From the NCBI GenBank assembly GCA_028753945.1, contig JAPNXP010000002.1:14763624-14827623 (forward strand): DNA of 64,000 nt, in the 5' to 3' direction. Position 1 is the first letter of the stretch; every line of letters begins with the position of its first letter. This document shows positions 1-9,052 of the stretch, one piece after another. The stretch comes from Hexactinellida sp. DTS-2022. Its lineage: Eukaryota > Porifera > Hexactinellida. Under the pieces are notes generated by a model, which saw nothing but the letters and a program-made list of their open reading frames with translations, ran no database searches and was not told the DNA's origin. Both the position numbers and the translations under genes were made by a program.

Positions 1-1055
1 GTCTGTAGTGCTTCAGTGACTTCATTCCTGGGAGCGTTAGCAAATTCTTGAGCTATAATAGATCTCCATTTCTTAATTTGATATTTCATAAGTGTATCTG
101 GTATTGACTGTCTTTTGATGACTGGCTTGTTGGCACCTCTGGATGCAAAGTAGAGTCTGATGGCCTCGTGTCCCACTTCATCTTTGTGTTTATCTGTCAG
201 TTGCATCATTGCCTCGAACACATTCTTTGGTTGTAGGGTTCCGTCTCTGAGCATTGTCCAATCTCCTTTTACTTCTAGTTCGTTGTCTTCATATTTGTTC
301 TCTACATAAGTTATGACAGGCTCAATGTCAAGATAACATTTTGCTAACTCTTTTACAATAATTATCAGGCTATTTAATTTATCTTTGAAACTCCTTTTTC
401 CAACATCCACAACATGTGTCAGTATAATGAGGAGATTGGGTCTGACTTTGTCTATAATTTTCAGCTTGCTAAGAGCACGGAACATACGTACAACTTGTGA
501 GTTGTCCCCTACTATCCTGTTATCACTCGCCTTGATAGCAACCATTACAATACTGGGGTAACATTTGTATGCGATTGAGCCTAAGTATGGGTGATTTGAG
601 ATAAATTGATCGATCGTGGCCATATTCAGAATGTCTTGCTCCTCTCCTCTTGCGTCATTCCAACCTGGCATATCTATGAACCCAATTTGTAGATTAGAAA
701 CTCCCCAATCGTCACTCTCCATTGTCGCTACATACTCTGTGACAAGTTTTGTGTCAGATGCCTTTTCATCTGATATACTGATAACATCAAACCCGAACAT
801 ATGATTCAAAGATTGCGATTTCCCAGCACCAGTCACCCCGTACACAAATATAATAGCCTCATTACAAGATCTATGTGCTTTCAGACTGTTTCCTACCATT
901 TCCATTCCTCGATTTAATATCCCTTTTTTTGATAGCAAATATGCCTTAAATATGTTGTCTGGTAGCTCAAAATATTTTTCAATACTTTCACTGGTTATTA
1001 TAGAAGTCTCAACTTCCTCATCTGTTATTTCTAGAAAACCCAACTTTTCTGCCAT
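1..1055 (-). CDS. GTPase-MACPF family paralogue A (5' part, runs off the left edge)
   Basis: The reading frame is open from an ATG at 1055 to the window edge, about 351 codons with no stop. It carries the AIG1/GIMAP-like GTPase domain: P-loop GVTGAGKS, a DMPGW G3 box, and LTHV where NKxD would normally be. It is closely related to the gene at 1371-4802, which lies immediately upstream of it on this strand. Parts of the two genes are nearly identical, for example 541-795 against 4318-4572 and 1-290 against 3778-4067. Other parts, such as 300-420, are clearly diverged, so the pair looks mosaic. The MACPF and C-terminal parts would lie left of the window, so its tail type (Hint or CaaX) is unknown. 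GTPase assignment is secure; biological role is inferred only. Confidence 0.85.
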   Translation of the reverse strand, partial: MAEKLGFLEITDEEVETSIITSESIEKYFELPDNIFKAYLLSKKGILNRGMEMVGNSLKAHRSCNEAIIFVYGVTGAGKSQSLNHMFGFDVISISDEKASDTKLVTEYVATMESDDWGVSNLQIGFIDMPGWNDARGEEQDILNMATIDQFISNHPYLGSIAYKCYPSIVMVAIKASDNRIVGDNSQVVRMFRALSKLKIIDKVRPNLLIILTHVVDVGKRSFKDKLNSLIIIVKELAKCYLDIEPVITYVENKYEDNELEVKGDWTMLRDGTLQPKNVFEAMMQLTDKHKDEVGHEAIRLYFASRGANKPVIKRQSIPDTLMKYQIKKWRSIIAQEFANAPRNEVTEALQ

Positions 1056-1370
1056 GTTTGTTTGTTATTTTACTAGGAATAGCTTTTGTTGTATTTATTG
1101 GCAAATTGCCTCCTATAAATACATTATATGCAACATTTGATATGCTTTCAAGCAAAGGCCTACTCAATTACAATCTTCCTACATTGCTTAATTAATGTTT
1201 ACCAATGGTAACATTGAGTTCCTTGTGAAAGTACTCAACTTCCAAATCCATTTAAATATATGCTTAGAGACATTATTTAATCAGGACTCTGCTTAGTTCC
1301 TTAATTAATTACAAACACTCATTCAAAAAATATAGCACAAAAAACTATTGTCGTTATAAAGTTATTCCAA
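1056..1370. other. Intergenic spacer, AT-rich
   Basis: No coding potential is seen. It separates the 3' end of paralogue B from the ATG of paralogue A and probably holds the promoter of A, but no motif stands out enough to call. Confidence 0.5.
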
Positions 1371-2093
1371 TTATACAGAATTGAGCAACCACAGACAGCA
1401 CTTGTGTATGTGTGTGTTTGTGTCCATCTGGCGACTCAGCACACTCCCCGCACCCAACTTACATGCCACACGTACTGGTGTCAGCACACAGTGACCCACT
1501 CTATGCATACCAAACTGGTGCACCAGTCCACTAGTCACACTGCGACACACGCCACTCCACAGCCAGCTGCTGCTGCTGCTGTCTGATTGAGAGTGAGTAG
1601 AGAGATGACTGTACACACTGGCTGCTATGCCATCCACCACAATGAATCCGTTGTTGGTGAAGGGAGCGTAGTACCCCACCTGTGTACATGTGTGTATGTG
1701 TAGCACGGGCACTGAGATGAGTGTGTGGGAGTCTCCTCTCTCCCCCTCCTCCTTCCCATCCAGCTGCTGCTGCTGCTGCTGCTGCTGGGACAGACAGGGA
1801 GAGAGAAAGTGGATACTGTGTCCCACTCGCAACTGATCAGCTGGCACTGGTCTCCTCTGGTCTCCACTCAGGATCAGATGGCTAGCAGAGATGTGCAGGT
1901 GTCCGTGAGGATGTGTGATGTGGATGAATGTGGCTGTGATGTGTGTGTCTCGGTGTGCCCAGAGGTACACTCTGGAGTAGACAGGTTTGCCTGTAGTTGG
2001 ATGGATGGATAACACGTGGTCTCCTATCTTCAATTCATCCATCCTAACTCTCTCTCCTCCTCTCAACTCCACTCTTGCATTCCCTGGGAAACA
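1371..2093 (-). other. Hedgehog-type Hint domain of paralogue B
   Basis: Codes for residues 904-1143. The nucleophile Cys is residue 904, preceded by Ala. Hint position 72 is His and position 69 is Ser, matching the Thr/His pair of Hedgehog autoprocessing domains. The Asp that activates sterol in Hedgehog aligns with His 47. The tail after the Hint core is Ser-rich with scattered Cys. The module is about 98% identical in DNA to 5441-6172. Confidence 0.85.
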
Positions 2094-4802
2094 AGCAGGT
2101 TCTTCGTCTCCAGTTACAACTTGATCAACCAGAATATCCGCAAATTCATGTTTGACCTTCAAAGAATAATGCCCCTTTCCCACTTTTGTCCCAACACTTA
2201 ATATCTTTGAATGTAAACATTTGTTTTGTTTCTTATCCATGTAAATAATGACATCTCCTTTTCTTAAATCGCTTGCCAAGGCCATCATACTTACCTTTCT
2301 AGGAAATCCTTTAACCTGTTTTATTGTATGATTGCCCCCAATAAGCAATTCACCGTATTCATGTTCAATATGCAAATATTCCAATTCCTTTTCCTCTTCT
2401 GATGAATTAAGTTTAACAACCATTAAATATTTTATTTCCCAAGGATCTATGCACATTATAGTATCCCCAAACTCAACTCGACGGATCTCATTAGTATAAA
2501 AATTAAGGGGCTGACCTTGGATAATAGTGGCGTTTTCCGGGAACCCACCAGGTGCTTTATCTAGGGTTTCTGATTTATAAACCGATGAGATTGATTCTCT
2601 TCTTAAATGAGCATCACCTAGATTGTCGATCATGGATGGTAGTAAATGTATCTCAGTTAAAATTTCCTCTTGTAAAGTTGTTTCAAGGAGAACTTCAAAT
2701 ACAATGTCTCGTACGAATCCTTGGGAAGCATCTTTTACTTGGATACCTCTATGACTGTCAACAAGCGATACAAGTTGATAGATTTGTAATTGTTTAGAAT
2801 TTGTTGAGCGAAAAACATCCAAAGTTATAGGTTTCTCATAGAGAGAGATAGTCCATTGTTGCCATATCTGTGGAGTGATTGTGGTTAGAGTAAATTGACC
2901 AGGATAGTCACCGCCCCTCCAATTCAGGACCTGTCTCCCGATTGATTCAAACATCTGTTCTGCCTCATGAATGTCCTCACTGGCTAAAGATAAGGAAGCT
3001 GGATCATCTCCAGACTCTAACCTGTCAAGCAAGCTGTTGATGTACAAGGAGATGTGTTCCTGCACATACATGGCCTCCCTCTCTTCCATCTCCAACTCTC
3101 CCTCTACACACCCTCCACACTCACAACCAACAACCACCCAGTGTCCATACGTGTTGAGGAAGTCAACATACTCTCTCCTCACTAGATTCCCCTCTGCAAT
3201 GCCACTCTCGGGAAGAGCAGCCACTGCCTCCTTGAAGCCAGGACTGAGTTGAGACGCTAACAGCTGATGGTCAGATAGAATCAACTTGACTGTGTAGATA
3301 CTATAGATTATCTGGAATTGGTACTTAACGGGTATTTCTGTTGATGGTGAAGTTAGCATTTGGCCTGTCAGCTTATCGTGTGCAAAATCAGATTCACTCA
3401 ATCGCTTCCATTGCACTCGTCGTTTTTCCATGGGCTTAACTACATGCATGGACTTTGGTAACTTCACTCCTCTCTGAACATACCACTCACTGGACAGCTC
3501 CAGTGTAGGAGTGCGAGTCAGTTCGCCTGTCTCTGCATTCAGGCCATAGCCAATGTTGTGGAGAATGTTTGGGAACTCGTAGGGCTTCACTCCACAGCCT
3601 TCTACTAACGACTGATTCTCGATCAGTGAGAGTTGGTACGGAGCTAGTCTCTCTTGCACCTGGTTCAATGTCATGGACTGGAGAGAGTCTAACTGAGTGA
3701 GTAACCGAGCATTTAACTCAATCATAAGAGTAACCAGACTTCTCTCAGTACATATGTCAGGGTGACTGTGTGCATAGGTCTGTAGTGCTTCAGTGACTTC
3801 ATTCCTGGGAGCGTTAGCAAATTCTTGAGCTATAATAGATCTCCATTTCTTAATTTGATATTGCATAAGTGTATCTGGTAATGACTGTCTTTTGATGACT
3901 GGCTTGTTGGCACCTCTGGATGGAAAGTAGAGTCTGATGGCCTCATGTCCCACTTCATCTTTGTGCTTATCTGTCAGTTGCATCATTGCCTCGAACACAT
4001 TCTTTGGTTGTAGGGTTCCGTCTCTGAGCATTGTCCAATCTCCTTTTACTTCTAGTTCGTTTTCTTCGATTTCGTTATCCATGTACACGATTGTAGGCTC
4101 ACTATCCAAGTAGTTTATAGCTAATTCTCTCACAATTGTTGTAATAGTATCTAACCTTTTTTTGAACGACTTTATACCAACTTTCATTACATGTGTCAGT
4201 ATAATGAGGAGATTGGGTCTGACTTTGTCTATAATTTTCAGCTTAGTCAGAGCGCGGAACATGCGTACAATCCTTGAATTTTCCCCCACTAATCGATTAT
4301 CATTTGCGTCGATTGCAACCATTACAATACTGGGGTAACATTTGTATGCGATTGAGGCTAAGTATGGGTGATTGGAGATAAATTGATCGATCGTGGCCAT
4401 ATTCAGAATGTCTTGCTCCTCTCCACTTGCGTCATTCCAACCTGGCATATCTATGAACCCAATTTGTAGATTAGAAACTCCCCAATCGTCACTCTCCATT
4501 GTCGCTACATACTCTGTGACAAGTTTTGTGTCAGATGCCTTTTCATCTGATATACTGATAACATCAAACCCAAATAGATGGTTTAAGGATGATGTTTTTC
4601 CAGCTCCCGTTAATCCGTATACAAATATTATAGCCTCATTACAAGACCTATGCGCTTTCAGACTTTTTCCTACCATTTCCATCCCTCGACCCAACTCTCC
4701 TTCTCTGGCCAAGTCACGTGCTTCACGAAGATTGTTCGGTAAATTGAAGTATTTTCTCAAGCCCAGAACCGTTGATTCATTAGAACAAAGTTTCTCCGCC
4801 AT
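1371..4802 (-). CDS. GTPase-MACPF-pseudoHint-Hint protein, paralogue B
   Basis: Single-exon gene of 1143 codons. Residues 55-300 form an AIG1/GIMAP-like GTPase domain: P-loop G63-T70 (GLTGAGKT), G3 box D118-G121, and LTHV at 202-205 in the G4 position. Residues about 320-400 are helical. Residues about 400-720 look like a MACPF domain; the hallmark lies at 545-564 (Y-x-x-F-x-x-x-YGHW ... GG). Residues 753-903 resemble a decayed Hint domain starting GFPENA, with Gly where the catalytic Cys belongs. Residues 904-1143 form a Hedgehog-type Hint domain starting CFPGNARV, with the GD-VLS strand, a conserved His at Hint position 72 and the block GYYAPFTNNGFIVVDG. A polyGln run sits in a Hint loop. 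I infer an intracellular, membrane-acting GTPase whose tail is autoprocessed. GTPase and Hint calls are strong; the MACPF call rests on motif and length. Confidence 0.9.
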   Translation of the reverse strand: MAEKLCSNESTVLGLRKYFNLPNNLREARDLAREGELGRGMEMVGKSLKAHRSCNEAIIFVYGLTGAGKTSSLNHLFGFDVISISDEKASDTKLVTEYVATMESDDWGVSNLQIGFIDMPGWNDASGEEQDILNMATIDQFISNHPYLASIAYKCYPSIVMVAIDANDNRLVGENSRIVRMFRALTKLKIIDKVRPNLLIILTHVMKVGIKSFKKRLDTITTIVRELAINYLDSEPTIVYMDNEIEENELEVKGDWTMLRDGTLQPKNVFEAMMQLTDKHKDEVGHEAIRLYFPSRGANKPVIKRQSLPDTLMQYQIKKWRSIIAQEFANAPRNEVTEALQTYAHSHPDICTERSLVTLMIELNARLLTQLDSLQSMTLNQVQERLAPYQLSLIENQSLVEGCGVKPYEFPNILHNIGYGLNAETGELTRTPTLELSSEWYVQRGVKLPKSMHVVKPMEKRRVQWKRLSESDFAHDKLTGQMLTSPSTEIPVKYQFQIIYSIYTVKLILSDHQLLASQLSPGFKEAVAALPESGIAEGNLVRREYVDFLNTYGHWVVVGCECGGCVEGELEMEEREAMYVQEHISLYINSLLDRLESGDDPASLSLASEDIHEAEQMFESIGRQVLNWRGGDYPGQFTLTTITPQIWQQWTISLYEKPITLDVFRSTNSKQLQIYQLVSLVDSHRGIQVKDASQGFVRDIVFEVLLETTLQEEILTEIHLLPSMIDNLGDAHLRRESISSVYKSETLDKAPGGFPENATIIQGQPLNFYTNEIRRVEFGDTIMCIDPWEIKYLMVVKLNSSEEEKELEYLHIEHEYGELLIGGNHTIKQVKGFPRKVSMMALASDLRKGDVIIYMDKKQNKCLHSKILSVGTKVGKGHYSLKVKHEFADILVDQVVTGDEEPACFPGNARVELRGGERVRMDELKIGDHVLSIHPTTGKPVYSRVYLWAHRDTHITATFIHITHPHGHLHISASHLILSGDQRRPVPADQLRVGHSIHFLSPCLSQQQQQQQQLDGKEEGERGDSHTLISVPVLHIHTCTQVGYYAPFTNNGFIVVDGIAASVYSHLSTHSQSDSSSSSWLWSGVCRSVTSGLVHQFGMHRVGHCVLTPVRVACKLGAGSVLSRQMDTNTHIHKCCLWLLNSV
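1751..1790. repeat. CTG/CAG trinucleotide repeat in the Hint coding sequence
   Basis: A run of about eight CTG units on the plus strand encodes eight Gln on the minus strand, in the loop between the two halves of the Hint domain. The same tract, with the same length, occurs in paralogue C at about 5830-5869. Confidence 0.9.
2094..2546 (-). other. Degenerate Hint-like domain of paralogue B
   Basis: Codes for residues 753-903. The order of conserved blocks follows the intact Hint next to it: GFPENA opening, FGDTIMCIDP, EYGELLIGGNH, LRKGDVIIYM, then KVGKGHYSLK ... ILVDQVV. The catalytic Cys is replaced by Gly, so it should not self-cleave. Assignment is by block order and spacing, not by a profile search. 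Confidence 0.65.
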
Positions 4803-5440
4803 TATGTTTGTGAGTGATACCGTATACTATACTTTATTTATTCTTATATTATAACATATTTATTCAAAAGTTAATAGATCTATTTCATATCCATAATAAC
4901 CACTTGAGCCTACTCATTTCTTTACATTTGGGGAATTATAGGACATTTATCATCTGATTTAAAACTAATAATACTTTGCACTTTGTTAATATTTCTAACA
5001 CAAATTTATTGTCTATAGCGTCATACTTTTGCACTCGAGTCTGTGACCCTCACTTGTATTACAATCGAATTTATTTATATGCAGGCTGTATTTTGTACAA
5101 TAAAAAACAATGCACGTAGCACATAACATTATAATTTTGGGTCGGAACTCGGAAGATGTAAATATTTTTTTTCTTTGGTATTATGACTTGCCCTACAATA
5201 TTTCAAGTCTGTAGCTATTCTTGGTATTGTTATAATTGCCAAAATGTAAACTTGTATTTTTGTTCCAAGACTATTAATTTCCATGAGTTGAGAACTGAGT
5301 AACTGAAGCTAAATCTTATTGTTATTTATAACGACATATTTTAAATCACTCAGTAATCAATTATCCATTAGAAAAAAACAAATTTAATAAGATATTCGTA
5401 TTATCATAACGTGTTTTAATTAAGCCATTTTAACAAAGTT
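4803..5440. other. Intergenic spacer, AT-rich
   Basis: Lies between the ATG of paralogue B and the stop of paralogue C. It is AT-rich with no convincing coding sequence or inverted-repeat element. The similarity between the two Hint modules stops at about the stop codons and does not continue here. Confidence 0.5.
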
Positions 5441-6172
5441 TCATATATTCCTGTATACGTTGAGTAACCACAGACAGTACTTGTGTATGTGTGTGTTTGT
5501 GTCCATCTGGCGACTCAGCACACTCCCCGCTCCCAACTTACATGCCACTCGTACTGGTGTCAGCACACACTGACCCACTCTATGCATACCAAACTGGTGC
5601 ACCAGTCCACTAGTCACACTGCGACACACGCCACTCCACAGCTTGCTGCTGCTGCTGCTGTCTGATTGAGAGTGAGCAGAGAGATGACTGTACACACTGG
5701 CTGCTATGCCATCCACCACAATGAATCCGTTGTTGGTGAAGGGAGCGTAGTACCCCACCTGTGTACACGTGTGTATGTGTAGCACGGGCACTGAGATGAG
5801 TGTGTGGGAGTCTCCTCTCTCCCCCTCCTCCTTCCCATCCAGCTGCTGCTGCTGCTGCTGCTGCTGGGACAGACAGAGAGAGAGAAAGTGGATACTGTCT
5901 CCCACTCGCAACTGATCAGCTGGCACTGGTCTCCTCTGGTCTCCACTCAGGATCAGATGGCTAGCAGAGATGTGCAGGTGTCCGTGAGGATGTGTGATGT
6001 GGAGGAATGTGGCTGTGATGTGTGTGTCTCGATGTGCCCAGAGGTACACTCTGGAGTAGACAGGTTTGCCTGTAGTTGGATGGATGGATAACACGTGGTC
6101 TCCTATCTTCAATTCATCCATCCTAACTCTCTCTCCTCCTCTCAACAGCACTCTTGCATTCCCTGGGAAACA
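5441..6172 (-). other. Hedgehog-type Hint domain of paralogue C
   Basis: Codes for residues 961-1203. The nucleophile Cys961 is preceded by His. Comparing by eye with 1371-2093, I count about 15 mismatches and no gap over about 710 bases. The C-terminal few residues differ because the homology ends there. Confidence 0.85.
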
Positions 6173-9052
6173 ATGCTCCTTTGGTTTTGTGATCACTAGA
6201 TCGATAACCAAATAAGTACTTTTTGTTGATGGATAAAAACAACCAACATGTTGTTCAAGAGACAGATTTGTTATTTTGGTAAATTTAATCCTCATGTCCA
6301 GTCGATTACAGATGCAGATATAGTCTCCAACACTCAAAGATATTGCTCTAACAAAACCTTCTTTTATTTCATCATTATACAACTTGTAACGCATAATTAA
6401 TTGTTTGAAACCTACTGTTAACTTTCCTTCAACGAATGTAATAACAATATAATTATGCTCTCTTTCGTTATTTCCGGGATTAGTCATGATACGGGAAAAA
6501 GTAAAGTTATTCCTTATGGGACAGAAGCAAACTGCATTAACAGGATTGTCGCCAGCCTCTGCTATCCTTTGTTGCAATTGATTAAGTGTAACTTCCTCGA
6601 TTCTATTACTCTCATTTTCTTTTATTAAGACAACAGAAGAGCCTGGATACCCAACTAATGCTTTTCTGTAAGTGTTTGTGCTCGCTTGGTTGGAAGCATC
6701 TCTTCTAGTAGGCGGTGTGGGCGGAGGAATCGGTTCATTTTGTTTAATTTCACCGATATCGGGATTAGGATTCGCTGCATATGATAAGTTAGATCGCTGA
6801 AATAAGCCAGACTCATATAATGAACTGTTTCCAAAGGAATTATCACGATCTCTGTTTTCACATATAGGAAAGGGAAATAGACTACTGTTAATTGAAGGAA
6901 AACTAACGCTGGCTTTGAGATCATTTTCAATATTAGTTAGAGCCTTGTTTAACTCTCCACCTTTAACATGATCATAGCATTCTATCAAGTTCGATAATTT
7001 CATCATATTCCCTACGTTAGTTGGATCTAGGACGAGTGGAATACTGTACAAGCTTCCAACCCAGGTATCATGGATTCTGGAATTTAGATTCCCGATAGTC
7101 TCACAGTAAGGAGGAGCCCTACCACCAAAGAACTTTACCTTGGTATTATAAAATTCTTCAATTATATCTCGATAATCTTGGAGAAAGTCTTTGTTCATAT
7201 ACTCATCATTCCGAGAGCTATTTGAGAGGATAGACTCAATGCAATTCCGTAAAATAGGCTGTACAACCTTGCATCTCGATTCTTCTAACTTCAATTTAAT
7301 TGTTCCTTCTATACAGCCCCCACATGAAGTTTTAACTATAATAAAATGCCCGTAGTGGCCAAAAAAGTTTTTGTATTCATCATATATCGATTGATCTACT
7401 TGAGCATTTTGAAATTTGGGAGGGAGATTATTAATGGAGTCTTGTAGAGTTTGTTTCAGTTTGACATCTCTCGGATGTTTGGAATTAAAATAGATTTCGT
7501 AAACAATTTCTTTAATAAAAAATGTCAACTCAAACTCCCTATACTCCACGGGATAAATTACCTGACCCTCCTCAGACAAGCATGTGATGATCTCAGTCTC
7601 TGTTGAGATGATGGTGGAGAATTCTATTATTCGTTTTTCAGAATTATGAAACTTATTTACCTTTAAAAAAGATGGAATTTCCAATCCCTGCGAGATTTGA
7701 AATGTGTTGGGTACATCTACTATTTGTTGTTCTGAGGCAGTTTTGATATCACCATTGTCAATTATACAAGTAGTTAAGATACGCTCATAGAGAAAGGGAA
7801 AAACCATAGGGATAACTTTGAACAAATCAATGATAAGTGCCAATTCAAAGTCTTGCAAGACATAAGATTCTAGCTTGTATTGAACATCTGCTATATTTAA
7901 ATTAGCAAAGTCCTCTGCATTATGAAACGGACTATCGAGAAGTTCCGAAATCAATGGTCTTACTTGCTCTTTTTTACAATTTGGCATATTAGTTCCTACA
8001 TAATGCTCGATCATTTGAGTCACTTCACTGAGCCTGGTGCCAACTCGACTTCCTCGTATAATTAAGTTACGCCACTTTTGAATCGCTTTATCACTGACAT
8101 TAACAGATGTAACTCTTCCCTCCTCTACAGGTTGGAAATTTTTTCGGGATTCGAAAAATAATCTGACAACTTCAATTCCTACTTCATCTTTATATGTATT
8201 CATTTGTTCGATTAAACTTAGGAATACGTTTAGCGGTTGTTTTGTACCATTCTCAACATCATTTTCATCATCAGGAAGTATTGTCCAATCACCATCTTCC
8301 TTCAATGGAGGGTTACGATTCTCGACAGTATTTTCAACCCAGACGAACGGTGGTTCAAACCCAAATTCTTTTCTACATAATCTTTGGTATAATTCTTGTT
8401 TTATCTTTATCATTTTTATAGGTATGGACATTGTATTTGTCATCACAATAACAACATTATTCCTTCTCTTGTCTATTATGTGCAATTGCCTTATTGCCTT
8501 TAGCATAAGCACGGCAGGACTAGCTAAATCATTGGGTCTGTTGTCGGTAGCAGATACGATTATCATTATTATGTTCGGGTAGCACTTGGGAGCGCCCCTC
8601 CCTAAATGCGGGTGTTCAGCAATGAATTTCTCGATTGTTGCCATGTTAACGGCCTGTGTGTACGTACCTCCCCCATCCCCCCACCCGGGGACGTCGACAA
8701 AACTAATTTTAAGATTGCTTACTTCCCAGTTCGCACTAGGCAGACAGGACACGTAGTACACCACGTCTCGAGTGCAAGAAGACTCAGATGAGACACTGGC
8801 CAGGTCCATGTCGAACAAGTGGTTCAGAGTAGAGGACTTACCCGCTCCACTCTGACCGAAAGTGAAGATTATAGCTTCATTCATCGCTCTGCCTATTTCG
8901 ATACTAGACTCGACTAAATAGAGTCCTTTGTGCATAAAGTATTTGCGCTTAGCCGTAGCCAGCTCCATGGGAGTTGAAGGTAGTCTCATTTCGCAACCCG
9001 TTGGGATGTAGTGCTCATGCTGTTGTATTATTTCTGGAGAGTTAGTCGCCAT
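5441..9052 (-). CDS. GTPase-MACPF-pseudoHint-Hint protein, paralogue C
   Basis: Single-exon gene of 1203 codons with the same order as paralogue B. P-loop is G66-S73 (GQSGAGKS), the G3 box is DVPGWGD, and the G4 position reads MTNTM. The MACPF hallmark (YGHF ... CGGCIEG) lies at about residues 560-585. A Pro-rich linker (PIPPPTPP) precedes a decayed Hint at residues 801-960, which begins GYPGSS. An intact Hint runs from Cys961 to the end (CFPGNARV). Outside the intact Hint the protein is strongly diverged from B, whereas the Hint itself is nearly identical, pointing to recent sharing of that module. The start ATG follows an AT-rich upstream region. Function is inferred: a GTP-regulated membrane-acting protein with an autoprocessing tail. 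Confidence 0.9.
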   Translation of the reverse strand: MATNSPEIIQQHEHYIPTGCEMRLPSTPMELATAKRKYFMHKGLYLVESSIEIGRAMNEAIIFTFGQSGAGKSSTLNHLFDMDLASVSSESSCTRDVVYYVSCLPSANWEVSNLKISFVDVPGWGDGGGTYTQAVNMATIEKFIAEHPHLGRGAPKCYPNIIMIIVSATDNRPNDLASPAVLMLKAIRQLHIIDKRRNNVVIVMTNTMSIPIKMIKIKQELYQRLCRKEFGFEPPFVWVENTVENRNPPLKEDGDWTILPDDENDVENGTKQPLNVFLSLIEQMNTYKDEVGIEVVRLFFESRKNFQPVEEGRVTSVNVSDKAIQKWRNLIIRGSRVGTRLSEVTQMIEHYVGTNMPNCKKEQVRPLISELLDSPFHNAEDFANLNIADVQYKLESYVLQDFELALIIDLFKVIPMVFPFLYERILTTCIIDNGDIKTASEQQIVDVPNTFQISQGLEIPSFLKVNKFHNSEKRIIEFSTIISTETEIITCLSEEGQVIYPVEYREFELTFFIKEIVYEIYFNSKHPRDVKLKQTLQDSINNLPPKFQNAQVDQSIYDEYKNFFGHYGHFIIVKTSCGGCIEGTIKLKLEESRCKVVQPILRNCIESILSNSSRNDEYMNKDFLQDYRDIIEEFYNTKVKFFGGRAPPYCETIGNLNSRIHDTWVGSLYSIPLVLDPTNVGNMMKLSNLIECYDHVKGGELNKALTNIENDLKASVSFPSINSSLFPFPICENRDRDNSFGNSSLYESGLFQRSNLSYAANPNPDIGEIKQNEPIPPPTPPTRRDASNQASTNTYRKALVGYPGSSVVLIKENESNRIEEVTLNQLQQRIAEAGDNPVNAVCFCPIRNNFTFSRIMTNPGNNEREHNYIVITFVEGKLTVGFKQLIMRYKLYNDEIKEGFVRAISLSVGDYICICNRLDMRIKFTKITNLSLEQHVGCFYPSTKSTYLVIDLVITKPKEHCFPGNARVLLRGGERVRMDELKIGDHVLSIHPTTGKPVYSRVYLWAHRDTHITATFLHITHPHGHLHISASHLILSGDQRRPVPADQLRVGDSIHFLSLCLSQQQQQQQQLDGKEEGERGDSHTLISVPVLHIHTCTQVGYYAPFTNNGFIVVDGIAASVYSHLSAHSQSDSSSSSKLWSGVCRSVTSGLVHQFGMHRVGQCVLTPVRVACKLGAGSVLSRQMDTNTHIHKYCLWLLNVYRNI
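6173..6652 (-). other. Degenerate Hint-like domain of paralogue C
   Basis: Codes for residues 801-960. It starts GYPGSS with Gly in place of the catalytic Cys. The final strand block, VGCFYPSTKSTYLVID, lines up closely with VGYYAPFTNNGFIVVD of the intact Hint. The usual His of the second motif appears as Gln (LTVGFKQLIM). It is far more diverged from its counterpart in B than the intact Hints are from each other. Confidence 0.65.

Noticed and set aside
616..1140. Plus-strand open frames near the left edge
   Set aside because: They are antisense to the well supported partial GTPase gene on the minus strand.
1404..2012. Open frames on the plus strand opposite the Hint domain of B, rich in Leu
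   Set aside because: They mirror the CAG repeat and Ser/Gln codons of the minus-strand Hint and recur in the same form opposite the Hint of C. They have no start context or similarity of their own.
1371..6172. Could the C-terminal module be an intein?
   Set aside because: It has no C-terminal Asn/His splice junction, no C-extein and no homing endonuclease. The blocks match Hedgehog-type Hint domains.
1371..9052. Assembly artefact doubling one gene
   Set aside because: The GTPase, MACPF, pseudo-Hint and flanking spacers of B and C differ strongly; only the Hint module is near-identical.
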